Notes: generated by a model not told the origin, from the letters alone. A stretch of 64,000 nt of DNA from Pectinophora gossypiella (GCF_024362695.1 NC_065415.1:3079438-3143437), one strand, 5' to 3'; counted from the stretch's first letter, positions 29,848 through 40,945 are shown. Numbers and translations: made by a program.

Positions 29848-30315
29848 GTGATAGCTCAGTTGGAAGAACGTTCGACTCTCACTTTAAGGTCGTACATACA
29901 TACATAAACTCACGCCTATTTCCCACCGGGGTAAGCAGAGACTATAGAATTCCATTTGCTTCGATCCTGACACACTTCTCTTGCTTCCTCCACATTCATC
30001 AATCGCTTCATACACGCACGCCGGTTCAGAGTAGATCGTATTGAACCTTTTCTAAGGATTAAGGTCGTAGGTTCCTATAATTTTCTAAATCTTTTTCAAA
30101 TTCATATTTGGATCATACATTATTATCACTCACATACCCGAAAATGCGATTCGGAGGTATGTGAACTAACCTGTATCGGGCTGGTTTTCGCTTCGCTGGT
30201 TGCAAGGTCAGACAGGCAGTGGCTTCTGTATAAAACCGGACCTGTCTAATCTTCAGGTCAGGTAAGCGGACCCAAAGCGGAGCTAAAACGGGACAATGCT
30301 GGGGAAATGTTGATG
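29848..30315 (+). mobile_element. T3 SINE split by RB LINE
   Basis: Head ACCGTGATAGCTCAGTTGG up to AAGGTCGTA, interrupted at 29895-30058, then GTTCCTATAAT, TTTGGATCATACATTATTAT, GGAGGTATGTGAACTAACCT, CAGACAGGCAGTGGCTTCTG and an end near GGACAATGCTGGGGAAATG. The T3 copy predates the RB insertion. Confidence 0.9.
29895..30058 (-). mobile_element. RB LINE 3' end in T3, 11-bp TSD
   Basis: Perfect TTAAGGTCGTA copies at 29884-29894 and 30059-30069. The minus strand encodes a LINE C-terminus (CMKRLMNVEEAREVCQDRSK, then WNSIVSAYPGGK and stop) and ends in a TATG tail. Confidence 0.93.
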
Positions 30316-30498
30316 TATGTGTGTTTTGAGTTGAATTAACATCTACTAATAATCATACCGTCTCTGTAGTCTTGTATATCACCTTCTTGCTTCTCAAACT
30401 TGGTCAGTTTACTACTTAGGTACTTATATGGTATTAACCTCACGTGTGTGTATAAACTGTATAATTCTAATCAGAAACAATCCTAACACAATTACTTA

Positions 30499-30758
30499 TC
30501 ATCATCATCAGCCGTACGACGCCCACTGCTGGGCATAGGCCTCCCCCAAGGATCTCCACGACGATCGGTCCTGCGCTGCCCGCATCCAGCGGCTTCCCGC
30601 GACCTTCACCAGATCGTCGGTCCACCTTGTAGCGGGCCTACCCACTGAGCGTCGTCCGACACGTGGTCACCATTCCAGAACCTTTCCGCTCCATCGGCCA
30701 TCGGTTATCCTCGCTATGTGTCCTGCCCACTGCCTCTTCAGCCTTGCAATTCTCCGAG
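30499..30758 (-). mobile_element. RC LINE 3' end, 12-bp TSD
   Basis: Perfect CACAATTACTTA copies at 30487-30498 and 30759-30770. Nearly identical to the RC copy at 8360. One arginine codon of the conserved WRPR block reads TGA here, a CpG-type C-to-T change. GATGATGATG tail. Confidence 0.93.
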
Positions 30759-30770
30759 CACAATTACTTA

Positions 30771-31556
30771 CACAATTACTACATGTACACAATTACTAAT
30801 TAGTTATGAATGCAATTACTTATATTTGCATTTAATTCTACGGAATGCTTATTTACCATATATTATTTTGCTTTTAAGAATGAAGCAGCAATCATAAAAA
30901 CGGTACTCCGTCGCCGTCCCTAAAATAGGTTTTTAATTTAACATCAAAAGTAAATTACGAACTTAAGATTAAATTGAATCTCCAGTAGGCTTATTCCCTC
31001 CTTCTTTCTTGCCAATGAATAAATTAGCATTTTATCTAAACGGAGGATCTTTTAAAAAGCGCTTTTGGGGTAGGTATAAAAGAAATTGCTTCGCGACACG
31101 AATATCTTTTCAATATAACATCTAGAGGGTTTCCTTGACAATAAATCAGAATTTTCGTCTTTGAAAATGTATCAAAAGGGCAGTTTATTATTAAATGATG
31201 TGGAAAATACACATTGGATGACTTGCCTTTTGTTGCGGGTCTGTAAAGTCGAAAGTTATTTCAATGTTCTTTGTAGGTACTTCGATATTTTGCAAAATTT
31301 CAACACTTTGACATAATTTGGAGTTTTCATTCGATTTACGAAAAAATTTATTGACGATAAAGTTTATTTGGAAATACGTAATTTTGAACATTTTGTAGAC
31401 TTCAACCAGCATAATAACGCAACAATTTCACTTTTTTTCACATTGCCGCAAATGGCATTAAATTGGCCATAGACAAGAAAAGGTCTAAAAACAATTATGT
31501 TAAATAGTTGGACAGATATTCGTCCTTTTCTATAAAACGCTCGCATATATACGTGA
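30771..31556. other. No feature recognised
   Basis: AT-rich. Minus-strand frames of 60-73 codons near 31191-31546 have no recognisable domain. CACAATTACT is locally repeated just after 30771. Confidence 0.35.
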
Positions 31557-31730
31557 ACTCACGCCCAGTCCCTAATGGCGTAAGTAGAGCCACAAGTACT
31601 TAATCAAAGACAAATTGCAGCCACTGTTGATACGAAGTCCTAAGATGGATACTTATGATGGACTTGATGGCATCAACTTGTCGCCTATAACAGGTTGTCC
31701 ATCGTATGAAGCTTGCAAAACGCGCTAATA
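31557..31730 (-). repeat. U2 repeat, inverted copy
   Basis: CTCACGCCCAGTCCC start, then CAAATTGCAGCCACTGTTGA and GAAGTCCTAAGATGGATAC, mirror the U2 copy at 20535. Divergent at its inner end. Confidence 0.5.
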
Positions 31731-32339
31731 CATCTACAAGTAGGCATGGCATAAGAAAATCAGATACTTATGCTCAAAACTGACAGCTAATATTTCAAGG
31801 TTACCCCAGCTGACATCATCCCGCCCTGCATTGCCATTTCGTAAAAAATAAATTACCCGCAACCAATTTTATATTTACTTTGCAAGGAAATTTTGAACTT
31901 TTAGTAAAAGATTTATTTACAGTTTTAATCTTTTTTATTTATATGTTACAAGTAAGTAATAGTAATTAAATACATTAGCCAGTAATTCACTTAATATTTA
32001 ACAATAAAATTTACGTCCTTGGAATGTTGGAGGTACCAATTTCATGGTAACACTTACGTCATAAATAGGGTAGCAATGGCGGCTTATCATAGGATTGAGC
32101 ATACCTGGTTTTCTTATATCATGCAAGTAGGATTGTCGTAGGTATAAGCAAGAAATTGGTAAATAGTGGAAACCAATCAAATTACACACGTACAAAATTA
32201 AAATGAGTACTGACGTCTTCAAGTTCTTATCTGATTCCCACAGGGTCGTAGTAAGGTTAGGTAAAATAAATCGGATGACGTCATCGGAAGAATTCTGTCT
32301 CTTAGACTCGGAGTGAGGAAGCGCGCTCCCAGTAAGTCT
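31731..32339. other. No feature recognised
   Basis: No repeats or coding signal seen. Confidence 0.35.
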
Positions 32340-32644
32340 ACCCGTTCCAAGGGCAGTAGAGGGCCGAAGAGCTGCGCCAGGCGGCTCTGGAAGACTGGCA
32401 GCGCAGGCTGGACAGGCCTAGTGCTGGTTTAAGAGTTATCGAGGCAGTTCGTCTCGTGTTGAAACAGTAGGTGCATAGCGATTTTCGCAGGTACTTTTTG
32501 GGCATTGATGCTTCGGGAAGCACCTGCACCGGATCGGGAGGGAACCATCCGCAATATAACTTGAAATGTCTCGAGGAGACGGCTGGGCACACGTTGGAGG
32601 TGAGCCCAATCTGGGCGGAGCACCCCAGGTCCCAGAGGGGGTGA
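32340..32644 (+). pseudogene. R1-like LINE C-terminal fragment
   Basis: One frame (32363-32644) reads AEELRQAALEDWQRRLDRPS, an in-frame TAG at 32468-32470, then the pocket-like tail with TAGHTLEVSPIWAEH, and ends at TGA (32642-32644). The tail pattern (…HTLE-C/S-P-WAE) is characteristic of R1-clade reverse transcriptases. The catalytic domain is missing. The frame is otherwise preserved, suggesting moderate age. Confidence 0.75.
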
Positions 32645-32892
32645 GGTAAATCTAGTTCGGCGACCGAGACGAATTAGAGAGTTGCCATTCTATACGCAAA
32701 ATTATTCTCTATTCTATGGTAAGCACTTACTAGGTAAAAGCACTCCATCTTACACCACAACGTCACTTACCGTCCCGGGTACCATCGCACACGCATCCGC
32801 AAGCGAAAATCTAAGTCTATGCTTGCGATTGTAGTTAAATTCAAACTCATTTCCAGTAAAGATTCCACGAAGGTTTGCGCTCGTATCGCATA

Positions 32893-33000
32893 TTTAAATT
32901 CAAATTCAAAAACATCTTTATTCAGTTGGTAACATAAGTTGGTTACATTTTGAATCGTCAATTTTTACATAACGTCTCATCTACATATAACTACTGAGGT
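32893..33000 (-). mobile_element. LINE 3' end, (TTGAAT)n tail
   Basis: Plus strand ATTCAAATTCAAAAACATCT then TTATTC: on the minus strand GAATAAAGATGTTTTTGAAT with a repeating TTTGAATT tail. The body (GTTGGTAACATAAGTTGGTT) has no other copy here. Confidence 0.5.
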
Positions 33001-33330
33001 TCTCAGAATAGCCGAGTAAAATAAGCTGCAAGGTAAACCTCGTATAGGTACATACCTATAATTTATGGCCCCATCGCTCCGTCTAGTGACGATCCTGGAT
33101 TCCAATCTCGCTTCGATTTACGACACGTTACGTCTCCGTTTCCAAGAGTATTCGAAAGAGGCGTTGCCTAAACGTCGTCGTATCGAATGATCGTCTCCTT
33201 AACAGATTCTCGACGCCGGCAGCAGATTGCACCGCATCTAATGTGAGTCTGTGCTCTGGCGTCGCGTCACACACGGGTATTCGAAAAAGTTTCATGAAAG
33301 GGAATGTGCTAATTATATTTTATTTTATAT
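33001..33330. other. CpG-dense stretch, unassigned
   Basis: 33070-33280 is unusually rich in CG dinucleotides (CGTTACGTCTCCG, AAACGTCGTCGTATCGAATG, TCTCGACGCCGGCAG) compared with its surroundings. No frame or repeat partner recognised. Confidence 0.4.
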
Positions 33331-33392
33331 TTTTTTGACCTTACTTATGGTAGATTTGCCGCAGATGGCATTAACTACTTGGCCGGACAAAA
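33331..33392 (-). mobile_element. Jockey-like LINE 3' scrap
   Basis: T-run, then GTAGATTTGCCGCAGATGGC, ATTAACTACTTGGCCGGACA: minus-strand Jk 3' end, about 60 bp. Confidence 0.75.
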
Positions 33393-34485
33393 CACACGCA
33401 ATATGAATGCGGTTCTTTTGCGCATTATGGTGTGGAAACCATCGACGTGTGCATCCGCGAACATCCCTGAGTCACTGCAAGAACGAAGTAGTTCTACCAG
33501 CATCTTGAATGTGTTGTTGCACGCGGAGAACGTTGTATATCCCTTTAGTATTCCGATTCCACTGACTATAAGTGGGTAAAAATTAACACCACAAATTCTG
33601 TCCTGGATTATCAGCTTATCTATTGTGGGGTTTTGTTAACAAAAATCACATTCAGATTTTTCCAAAAGGGTGGTGGTATTCACTTCAAGTCTACGCTAAC
33701 TCGTCCAAAAAAACTTCACCGTAAACCCATCAACCAGATTGCAATTAGGCATGCATGGCGCGATAGATTCAGTTATTCAGTGCCACCCAAAAACCCTGGC
33801 GTTAAGGCTGCGTTCAGGCACTCTCTTTCGGTTTGAGCTGTAACCACCAATCGAAATAAAGTGAAATATAGTTTTGAATGAAGCTACATTGGCTAATATA
33901 GTCAACAAAGACGGAGAAGAATTATAAAATAAATTTAAAACTAAATTTAAAAATCATTTAATTATCATTTTGTATCTATGTGTAATTAGACTAAGTTTTT
34001 ATAGTTATTTATGAATTTTAATAAAGAATTAAGATAGTTAAAAAAAAGAAAACTACGGAAAAATCATGCACTAAAAACACGAAATTATTTCTCCGAAATT
34101 CTTTCGAATAGTAATGTTTAGGAGCGGGCACTGTTGTTGTGAACATGTAAATATTTTAAGATTTTTAAATATGGAAACACTTTATAATTAATTTGCTTCT
34201 GCTCTTTCTTCTATCAATACAACACAAGAACCAGACGCTTCTGTTTTATTTAAATAAAATTTCACCGCCCCGACACCCAATGATTTCTTCACCGTATCAC
34301 CTCCTCCAGGTCGTATTGTGAAATGAAATGAAATGGAATTTATTGTCATAAATGTGGTAGTGGTCTTAAAAAATAGCTGTAAGCTGCTAAAGCGTAAGCG
34401 TCTCGCTCAAACTTACGCGTTAGGTGGCAAACGATATATTTGTATGAAGAGTCCGGTGTGTGACTCAGAGGTACGAGTATGTGAA
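33393..34485. other. No gene assigned
   Basis: Frames of 66-67 codons at 33379-33579 and 33633-33836 show no family signature. A (GAAAT)n stretch near 34320 and a repeat scrap near 34050-34125 (see 18480) are the only marks. Confidence 0.3.
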
Positions 34486-34627
34486 CGGTCACGAGTACTA
34501 ATATGTATACACTTTGAAACCATGTCACATTAACTTTTTTGACAAATTAAAGCGTAAGTCTCATTTAGTGTCAAATATGATAGTGCGACAGGGTTCTAAA
34601 GTGGGTACATGATATTGCTCATGACTG
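34486..34627. mobile_element. P2 MITE, copy 2
   Basis: CGGTCACGAGTACTAATATG to TATTGCTCATGACTG, with the internal block ACATTAACTTTTTTGACAAA identical to the other copies. Flanks are AA on both sides, not TA. Confidence 0.75.
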
Positions 34628-34737
34628 AACATGTGGCTGAGTGAGCGAGAGATGAGTTGAGATGGTTGTGTGAGAAGTAGACGAGTGACATGAGTAGTAC
34701 AGAAGGTATAGAGTAAAGAAGGGATGAATAAAAATAT

Positions 34738-35047
34738 CTTCTTCTTATCGTGTGGGTTGTGAGGTGGAATACCAGCCTCATCTAGCCTAGTGTCAGGGTC
34801 ACTATTGAGCCACCAAAGGCCCCTGACATGGCTCATGTAACGACTACTTACTTACATCAGTAAGTAGTAACCGGGACCAACGGCTTAACGTGCCTTCCGT
34901 AGCACGGTTCATCTTACTTTCCGTTCATCTTATGTCCTAACCAAACTGGGGATCACAAAGTGATTTTTATAATATGTCTCCACCGGGATTCGAACCCGGG
35001 GCCTCCGGATCGTGAGTCCAACGCTCAACCACTGGACCACAGAGGCC
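34738..35047 (-). mobile_element. T1 SINE, full length
   Basis: CTTCTTCTTATCGTGTGGG to the head CACAGAGGCC. The minus-strand B box CCGGGTTCGAATCCCGG is perfect. A short deletion lies after the core around 34920. Confidence 0.93.
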
Positions 35048-35730
35048 GTTAATAGACAAATGATAGATTGAGTGAAGGAGTGTGAATGAGTTAGAAGGGA
35101 AGGAGATGTAGACGATGGTGGTGTGATTGACTGCACTCGGAGAAAAATAAAAGAAGTGTTTGAACTGTATATGTGTGAAATGTTTCGAATTCATGTCTCC
35201 AGATGCACGGTTGCAAACGCCAAGCAGCGTGTCTGAACGCAGGCTAAACAGCTTGTCATTTCTCACAGCCGTGTTACCCAAGGGTCTAACGTAAATATTT
35301 GAATACCCTCGGAACCGTACACGCCTGTCACAGAATATACCAACGGGAATTTTTAAACGGAAATTTTAAATCAGAATATCATGCATGTCCCATATTTGCG
35401 TATTTTCAATTTACTTTCACCTGTTGGTCTTTAAGGATTAGCTATTGCTTTAAACAATTTAACGAGTTAAATTGCGTTGGAGTTTATTTTGGGGCTTGGG
35501 TTATTAGCTTTGGAAAGAGTTTTAATGTTTTGGGTAGGAGTTTTTTGAAGGAATTGTTTTAATTTACTGATCAGAGGATTTGTTACAATAACTATTAACT
35601 CGATTCAACACGCGGGTAATATTTTTTATCCTATGGAATCCTTGATTAGCGGTTTCTTAAACATCTCGGATACTCCTTACAAAAATCTCATTCTTACCGC
35701 ATTGGGTAATTACCCAATAACAATTATAGG
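35048..35730. other. No feature recognised
   Basis: An 87-codon frame at 35299-35562 has no recognisable domain. No repeats. Confidence 0.3.
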
Positions 35731-35800
35731 AAAATTCCACTTGATATCAACTCAGAATCATCCTCCTCAGTATTCGTTAGGGTATCACTAACACTCTGTA
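35731..35800. mobile_element. P1 half unit
   Basis: GAAAATTCCACTTGATATCA, ACTCAGAATCATCC, CTCAGTATTCGTTAGGG, ATCACTAACACTCTGTA: one P1 arm to its end, directly abutted by P2. Confidence 0.75.
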
Positions 35801-35941
35801 CGGTCACGAGCATTAATATGTATACACTTTGGTACCATGTCACATTAACTTTTTTGACAAATTGAACTGTAAGTCTACTAAATGTCAAATATGTTAGTGC
35901 GACAGAATCCTAAAGTGGGTACATTATATTGCTCATGACTG
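35801..35941. mobile_element. P2 MITE, copy 3
   Basis: 141 bp between TA dinucleotides (35799-35800 and 35942-35943). Differs from copy 1 at only a few positions. It sits exactly on the terminal TA of the P1 half unit. Confidence 0.8.
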
Positions 35942-36009
35942 TACATCGGGCGCAAGAAACTATTACATTTACGGTCAGTTGAAACGCTCTTTAAATATTA
36001 AAGACGTAT

Positions 36010-36215
36010 AAATACTTTTTGGTGGTACAGGACTTGTACCAATGAGATATTCGTAATAAGTCCAGATTTCACTAACACAGTTGGATCGACCGTTAAAGAC
36101 GGCGATACGGCTCACCACCTATCATGTTGGTCTAACAGTAAGCTCTGTGAAGTGTAGGCACTTTGTTCACCTTGCAAGGTATCTACCTCTGAGTACCCTG
36201 ATCCTAATAAAGTCG
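36010..36215 (-). repeat. U6 repeat
   Basis: CGGCTCACCACCTATCATG, TTGGTCTAACAGTAAGC, CACCTTGCAAGGTATCTACC, TCTGAGTACCC, then a GTTTATG tail. Matches 51905-52140. Probably a tRNA-derived SINE, but the head is not well preserved. Confidence 0.5.
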
Positions 36216-37022
36216 TTTATGTTTAAAATAAATACTCATGAACCATAAAACTGGTGCATAACACAACATTATCGACAACTTCAAAGTTCCTTTTTTACCT
36301 AACGAAATGTCAAGATTACTTTGTCGCCCTACTGTGATTTCGTCTTAGCCTTTACTAGAAGTTGACTTAATTACTAATTCCAACGCATATCAAAGCTATT
36401 ACTAAGTTCCAAGGTATTGTTTAGTTACCTAGTTACCTTCTGTTATCATTGAAATTGTTGACTTTCTAGACGTAGCTAATGGTTTACAGTTGCTTTGAAC
36501 TGAACGCAATTTGAATGCTCTCCAGGCTTCTACTGAAACTAAGACGAAATTAATTGAGTTACGAGCTTTTGAGGTAACCATCTCCATCGCAAGTGGCACT
36601 TTGATTACGAAATCTGAAACGGGAATTTAAATCCAGTCAAAACGGAAATAAATTTAGAACTTGTTACTTTTCTGAACTACAAAAAATTATTGCAATATCC
36701 TCTTAACGCCGAGATTTCCAGACACAATAGTTAAACAATGGGTTTTGGATTTTAAAACAACATTCGTTCTTACGACTTTAAAGGACTTAAAATAAATGAA
36801 TTATAATATTCTTCCTTCCATACCACAAATGAATCTTTAGGGCGGTTCTATTTCACTAGGAAACCATGACAGCGCTAGTACGGTTGCGCCATCAACAAAA
36901 TGTATGTGAGGGAAGCACGACAGGCTTTATACACCGAAGCATGACAACCGCGCCGTGTGCTGTGCCAATTATATCGAAGGCTTTGACCAATAGTCGTCTG
37001 TCTAAGTAGATTATTATTTATT
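36216..37022. other. No feature recognised
   Basis: No repeats or genes identified. Confidence 0.35.
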
Positions 37023-37400
37023 ATTTGAGTTTGAGTTTGAAAGGGCTCGAACTGATGCAGCCCGAATGGCCACTGCGACCTAGCAAGATCTATTGTGACC
37101 AAATCCCTACATTTAATAATCCTCCTCTAGACCGATCCGTTCGATTAGATCCAGCGTCTTTAACATAGAAGCTTCATGACCTCCTGGGGATCCATTATGT
37201 GGCCGCTCAGTATTCGGTTTCTACTGTGTATAAGACTCTCACAGCTGCACAGCAGCTGTAATGGCGTCTCATCCTCCTTTAAACAGAATCTGCATAAAGG
37301 GGACTCGGTCAGCTCCATTCTACGTAGGTGGTTGTTGAGACTGCAATGCCCCGTGAGGGCCGTTATTAAAATCTTTACCCGCACTATAGTAAGAGTAAGG
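37023..37400 (-). mobile_element. LX LINE 3' end with (ACTCAA)n tail
   Basis: The minus-strand frame carries LTGHCSLNNHLRRM, SPLCRFCLKEDET, LLCSCESL as in the 1066 copy, then frameshifts. The 3' end is followed by a hexamer tail (GAGTTTGAGTTTGA on the plus strand, 37026-37040), which fixes the true 3' end of this LINE. Confidence 0.8.
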
Positions 37401-37445
37401 ACATCTGTGAAGAAAGTCCTCTGATCTATGTAGATAGTGGTGCTA

Positions 37446-37810
37446 ATTCTTGTAGACACCATATAATTTTGTTTTAAGTTATATCTGTCATTTTCTTATC
37501 CGCCGAAAACGAAAGGGACGGGTAATCGACAAGCATAAATTTATGGAACACACGTCAATTTTAAGCACAAAATCTAAAACAACCCTATAAAATTTTGCAT
37601 TGGCTAATAACCCGACAGAATTATGTTGATAACACACGTCAAACGGTTTCTATACCAGCGAGATACCTTTTGATTTGCCAAGATTATTCATTCATTTACT
37701 CATTCTTCCTAAAATAAAGAGCTGTCAATCATCTGTCTCTTTCCCTTTTGATGGATAAGAAAATGACAAGTATAACTTAAACTAAAATTAGGAGGTGTTT
37801 GCAGGAATCG
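37446..37810. mobile_element. P4 palindromic element, full
   Basis: Inverted ends: TTAAGTTATATCTGTCATTT and TCTTATCC at the left, ATGGATAAGAAAATGACAAG and TATAACTTAA at the right. The interior shares GGGACGGGTAATCGACA, ACACACGTCAATTTTA and AATAACCCGACAGAAT with the copy at 58795. No coding capacity; target duplication not evident. Confidence 0.75.
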
Positions 37811-38336
37811 GGGTCATTATTGTCTACCGTTTTTGGTCGAAGCCCTCGATATAATTCCCGGTTGCCGCGCAGACTTAGCTGGTTGCGCAACTGATTTGTT
37901 GTCGGCAACTGAAACTCAAATAATTTCCCGCTGGTGGCGCAACGTGTCCTAGTGAGATAAGGCCCTTAGCTGTCAAGAGCAAATTGAAAACCATTGTTAA
38001 ACGAAAACTTCAACCGAATTGAGAACCTCATATTTTTTTGTACTCGCTTAAAACCTAGTCATACAGAAAGGTCAGAACAATCTCTTAACATAGTAATACC
38101 TTTTTTAAGACAACTCATTCCCCTAGAAGACATATGAGATATATGAAAAATGATCGTGAGGAAATTCATAAGCTTGTCTTGAAATGGGCAAGGGTAAAGT
38201 GAAATATGTCTACAGATAGTTGTAAGTTTTCGCTTGGCAAGCTATTTTGTGTTTGAGTGCTGGCAGAGAAAGCGGCCTCTCTCACAGCGCGACGGTATTT
38301 ATGCGATGTCGAAACAATTGTCGATTTGAATAGGTA
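37811..38336. other. No feature recognised
   Basis: Nothing identified. Confidence 0.35.
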
Positions 38337-38347
38337 TAGAATATAAC

Positions 38348-38625
38348 GAAGGTGACGCGGATGAAGGATAATTGGATTACGAAAGCAATATACAAAGCGA
38401 AGGTTGATGGTAGGACTGGCAAAGGAAGACCTAGAAGGACGTTCCAAATTGGAGATGTCCTTAGAATTGGTTTAATATGATCTAATTTGAAACAGCGTGC
38501 GTGTATGAATAGATTAATGAATGTGCAGAAAGCAAGAGAAGAGTGTCAGGATCGAAGCAAATGGAATTTCATAGTCTCTACTTACCCCAGTGGTAATTAT
38601 GCGTGAGTTTATGTATGTATATTTG
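38348..38625 (+). mobile_element. RB LINE 3' end, 11-bp TSD
   Basis: Perfect TAGAATATAAC copies at 38337-38347 and 38626-38636. Encodes TKAIYKAKVDGRTGKGRPRR, then the CMNRLMNVQKAREECQDRSK terminus and a TATG tail. It is the longest plus-strand RB coding remnant. In-frame stop and frame changes make it non-functional. Confidence 0.92.
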
Positions 38626-38636
38626 TAGAATATAAC

Positions 38637-39536
38637 AACAACCTGTAAATATACTTTTCACGAAACATCCTAACGTGTTCATGGAATTTGTACGAAATAA
38701 AAAACAATTACGTATTTTTGTTACAAATGTTTCCTCCGAACCTTTAAACTAAAATCACACATCCATGCGAAATTTATATATATCGATCGCATCGTGAGGA
38801 GGGTCCCGACGATATTTAGCTAAACATCAAAGCGATTCTACGGAATTATGAGTTTTACAGGCAACGGAAACGCTACTCTAATATCGCAGATCAATGCGAC
38901 GTCGAGTCGTGTTGTGGGGAAGGTCTTTAGAGTGCTGGCAGATGAACACTCAAGCCCCTTCCTTGCCAATGTGTTAATGGTTTTAAGTTTAGAGCCAATA
39001 GATATTGTTCTATGTATTCTGGTTACGAGCCAAGAACTAAAATGCGTATTTTAATGTCAAGGATGAGATCTTTGACAAATATGTTACGTTTTATGAAGTA
39101 GGATCAAATTTATAACTTTTGGTAAAACATAGAACTTTTGAGATAATAGGCTACTTAACAACCTAGTCAAATGAGATACTTTTTACGAAACGTCGAAACG
39201 AAAATATTACAGACATACTTGGGAGGAAGAACGTATTTAGATTTCCATTCCAAGAATAAAGTTCATTTTTATTACTCATTCGTCATATTATTTACTAATA
39301 AAGGACAATGCAAAAAAAGACGTACACACATAATGTTCGATAGTAAATCGATCAACCTGAACGTAGTGCCAATTGATGAGTTATAAAGAGTTATTAAATC
39401 AGTGTCAGTAACATTGATTGAATCCGTGTTTAAACCCCAAACACATTATAACTCGTTAATTTGCAGTTGTACTCTCCGGGTCGATGATGATTATACGTGG
39501 AGAATATTTGTTTTACATTTTGTTCACATCACTAAT
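38637..39536. other. No gene assigned
   Basis: Frames of 68 and 71 codons (38848-39054, 39171-39386) have no recognisable domain. A CATCGTGAGGAGGGTCCCGA block near 38790 is GC-richer than its surroundings. Confidence 0.3.
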
Positions 39537-39715
39537 TTAAGAGCCACGCTCATGTCGGTGTAGCATTCTCCATTCTTGTCTATCAAAGGTCAATTCCTTC
39601 ACTTCCTTATAAGACACGACGTTCGCCTTCTCTTTAATCTGTCCCATTTAAGCTCTTCTTGGTCTTCCCCTTCCTCTCTTTCCTTGTAGCTTCTCTTCTA
39701 TGATGTTTTTAATAA
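39537..39715 (-). mobile_element. RA LINE 3' end
   Basis: AATTTAAGAGCCACGCTCAT, GTGTAGCATTCTCCATTCTT, CTATCAAAGGTCAATTCCTT and TCTATGATGTTTTTAAT are the minus-strand RA C-terminus, matching 4558-4909 and 49027-49205. Confidence 0.8.
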
Positions 39716-39934
39716 CTAACGTACACACGTACATTTTATCATTCACGTTATTTTTTCTTTTTTTTTACGTACATTTTGTTACGTAACTTTAAAATCTAAC
39801 TGATTTAATAACTCTTTATAACTCCACTAACATAAATGGCGTCGCGATCCGCGAAAAACCATTTTACGTTTTTCGTCCACACATTTCGAGCATATTCATA
39901 CCTAAACTATAATAATGAGAGCTCTAAACTGGCA

Positions 39935-40070
39935 AGCATGCATGAAGTCTTTGAGGCGTGGAATATGAGAAAGTGGTGTGTCAGGATCGTAGTAAGTGGA
40001 ATTCCACAGTATCTGTCTACCCCAACGGGAAATAAGCGTGGTATTATGTATGTGTATATTTGGAGCATTG
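39935..40070 (+). mobile_element. RB LINE 3' end
   Basis: AAGCATGCATGAAGTCTTTG, GTGTCAGGATCGTAGTAAGT, CTACCCCAACGGGAAATAAG, then a TATG tail. Diverged C-terminus of RB. Confidence 0.75.
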
Positions 40071-40521
40071 TCCTTTAGCTTACAAACCAACTTTATTAAC
40101 TCGACTTAAAACCTTCCTAACCCTGCAAGTGTTCTCAATATGATAGCTATCTCCAACAATCCGTACAGCAAAGTGGCATTACCAAGAAAATTGCATCATT
40201 ACCCAGCAGTGGAGTGGTTTACAGTTCGCGTTGTATTGCTGCAATATATCAACTAGATGCGTTCACGAGATCTGAACAGATATCTGCTGAGCAAGACAGG
40301 AGATTACAGCGGGCAGGGCAGTTGTCAGTCTTGGAAGTCAATAGGTATGAAGGCTTCAAACGATCATTATTTTCGTCATCTCCTTTTTAATAAATTAATC
40401 TGAACCTTCACGTCATCTTTGTTTGCATTTTGTAAGTATTTATTTTATACAAGATGTTTAAGCCAGATGCAGTCTTTGGCGCAGGACAGCGACACTACCT
40501 ACTCCATTTGTCCCCCTCTCG
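40071..40521. other. No feature recognised
   Basis: Nothing identified; the upstream part of the LINE at 40522 may extend into it. Confidence 0.3.
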
Positions 40522-40825
40522 GAGAACCTTCCTCCGGGTTATGAGCTGACCAGGCCGACCTGGAAATCTTTAAATAGACTCCGCACACAGGTTGGCCGAA
40601 GTAAAGATAACCTGTCCAGGTGGGGTTTTCTCAACGGATCGGACCTGAGCTGCGTGTGTGGTGTTACGCTACAGACTATGGCTCATCTAACATCTTGCCC
40701 CGCGTGCCCTGATACCTGTACGCTAGAGGAGCTGATGAATGCCACCGAAAATGCCGTCCGAGTGGCAAAATACTGGGTTGAAAATATCTGAATGCCATCG
40801 AAACGACAAGAGAAGACAAGATGTT
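40522..40825 (+). pseudogene. LINE C-terminus (NLPPGYELTRPTW type)
   Basis: A continuous frame from about 40522 to TGA at 40789-40791 reads ENLPPGYELTRPTWKSLNRL, RTQVGRSKDNLSRWGFLNGS, a CVCG and TMAHLTSCP knuckle, then AKYWVENI and stop. The LNR-RT-G and Cys-Gly-Cys layout is that of many CR1/Jockey-type LINE C-termini. It has no internal start codon before position ~40680. An AAGAGAAGACAAGA tail follows. Confidence 0.75.
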
Positions 40826-40827
40826 GC

Positions 40828-40945
40828 ATCGTCATTCTGAAGATGTGAGTGGAGGAAGCGATGGTGGTGTGTCAGGACCGCAGTAGGTGGTATTCCGTAG
40901 TTTTTGCATACCCCAAAGGCAAATGGACGTATTTTTTTTGTATAT
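40828..40945 (+). mobile_element. RB LINE 3' end, diverged
   Basis: GTGGAGGAAGCGATGGTGGT, GTGTCAGGACCGCAGTAGGT, CATACCCCAAAGGCAAATGG: RB terminus adjoining the preceding LINE. Confidence 0.65.

Noticed and set aside
33379..33836. Frames of 66-67 codons as a retroelement or host gene
   Set aside because: I could not match either to a family; the first starts inside a Jk scrap.
34980..35047. Functional tRNA genes (also 12196, 21070, 24591, 41220, 50231, 57990)
   Set aside because: A and B boxes are present, but the cloverleaf is incomplete, no CCA-type acceptor stem pairing is seen, and each is followed by a SINE body.
38848..39386. Two short frames as exons
   Set aside because: No domain, no convincing splice pairing, and size expected by chance.
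40071..40521. Upstream coding part of the 40522 LINE
   Set aside because: No convincing frame with reverse transcriptase motifs could be followed into it.
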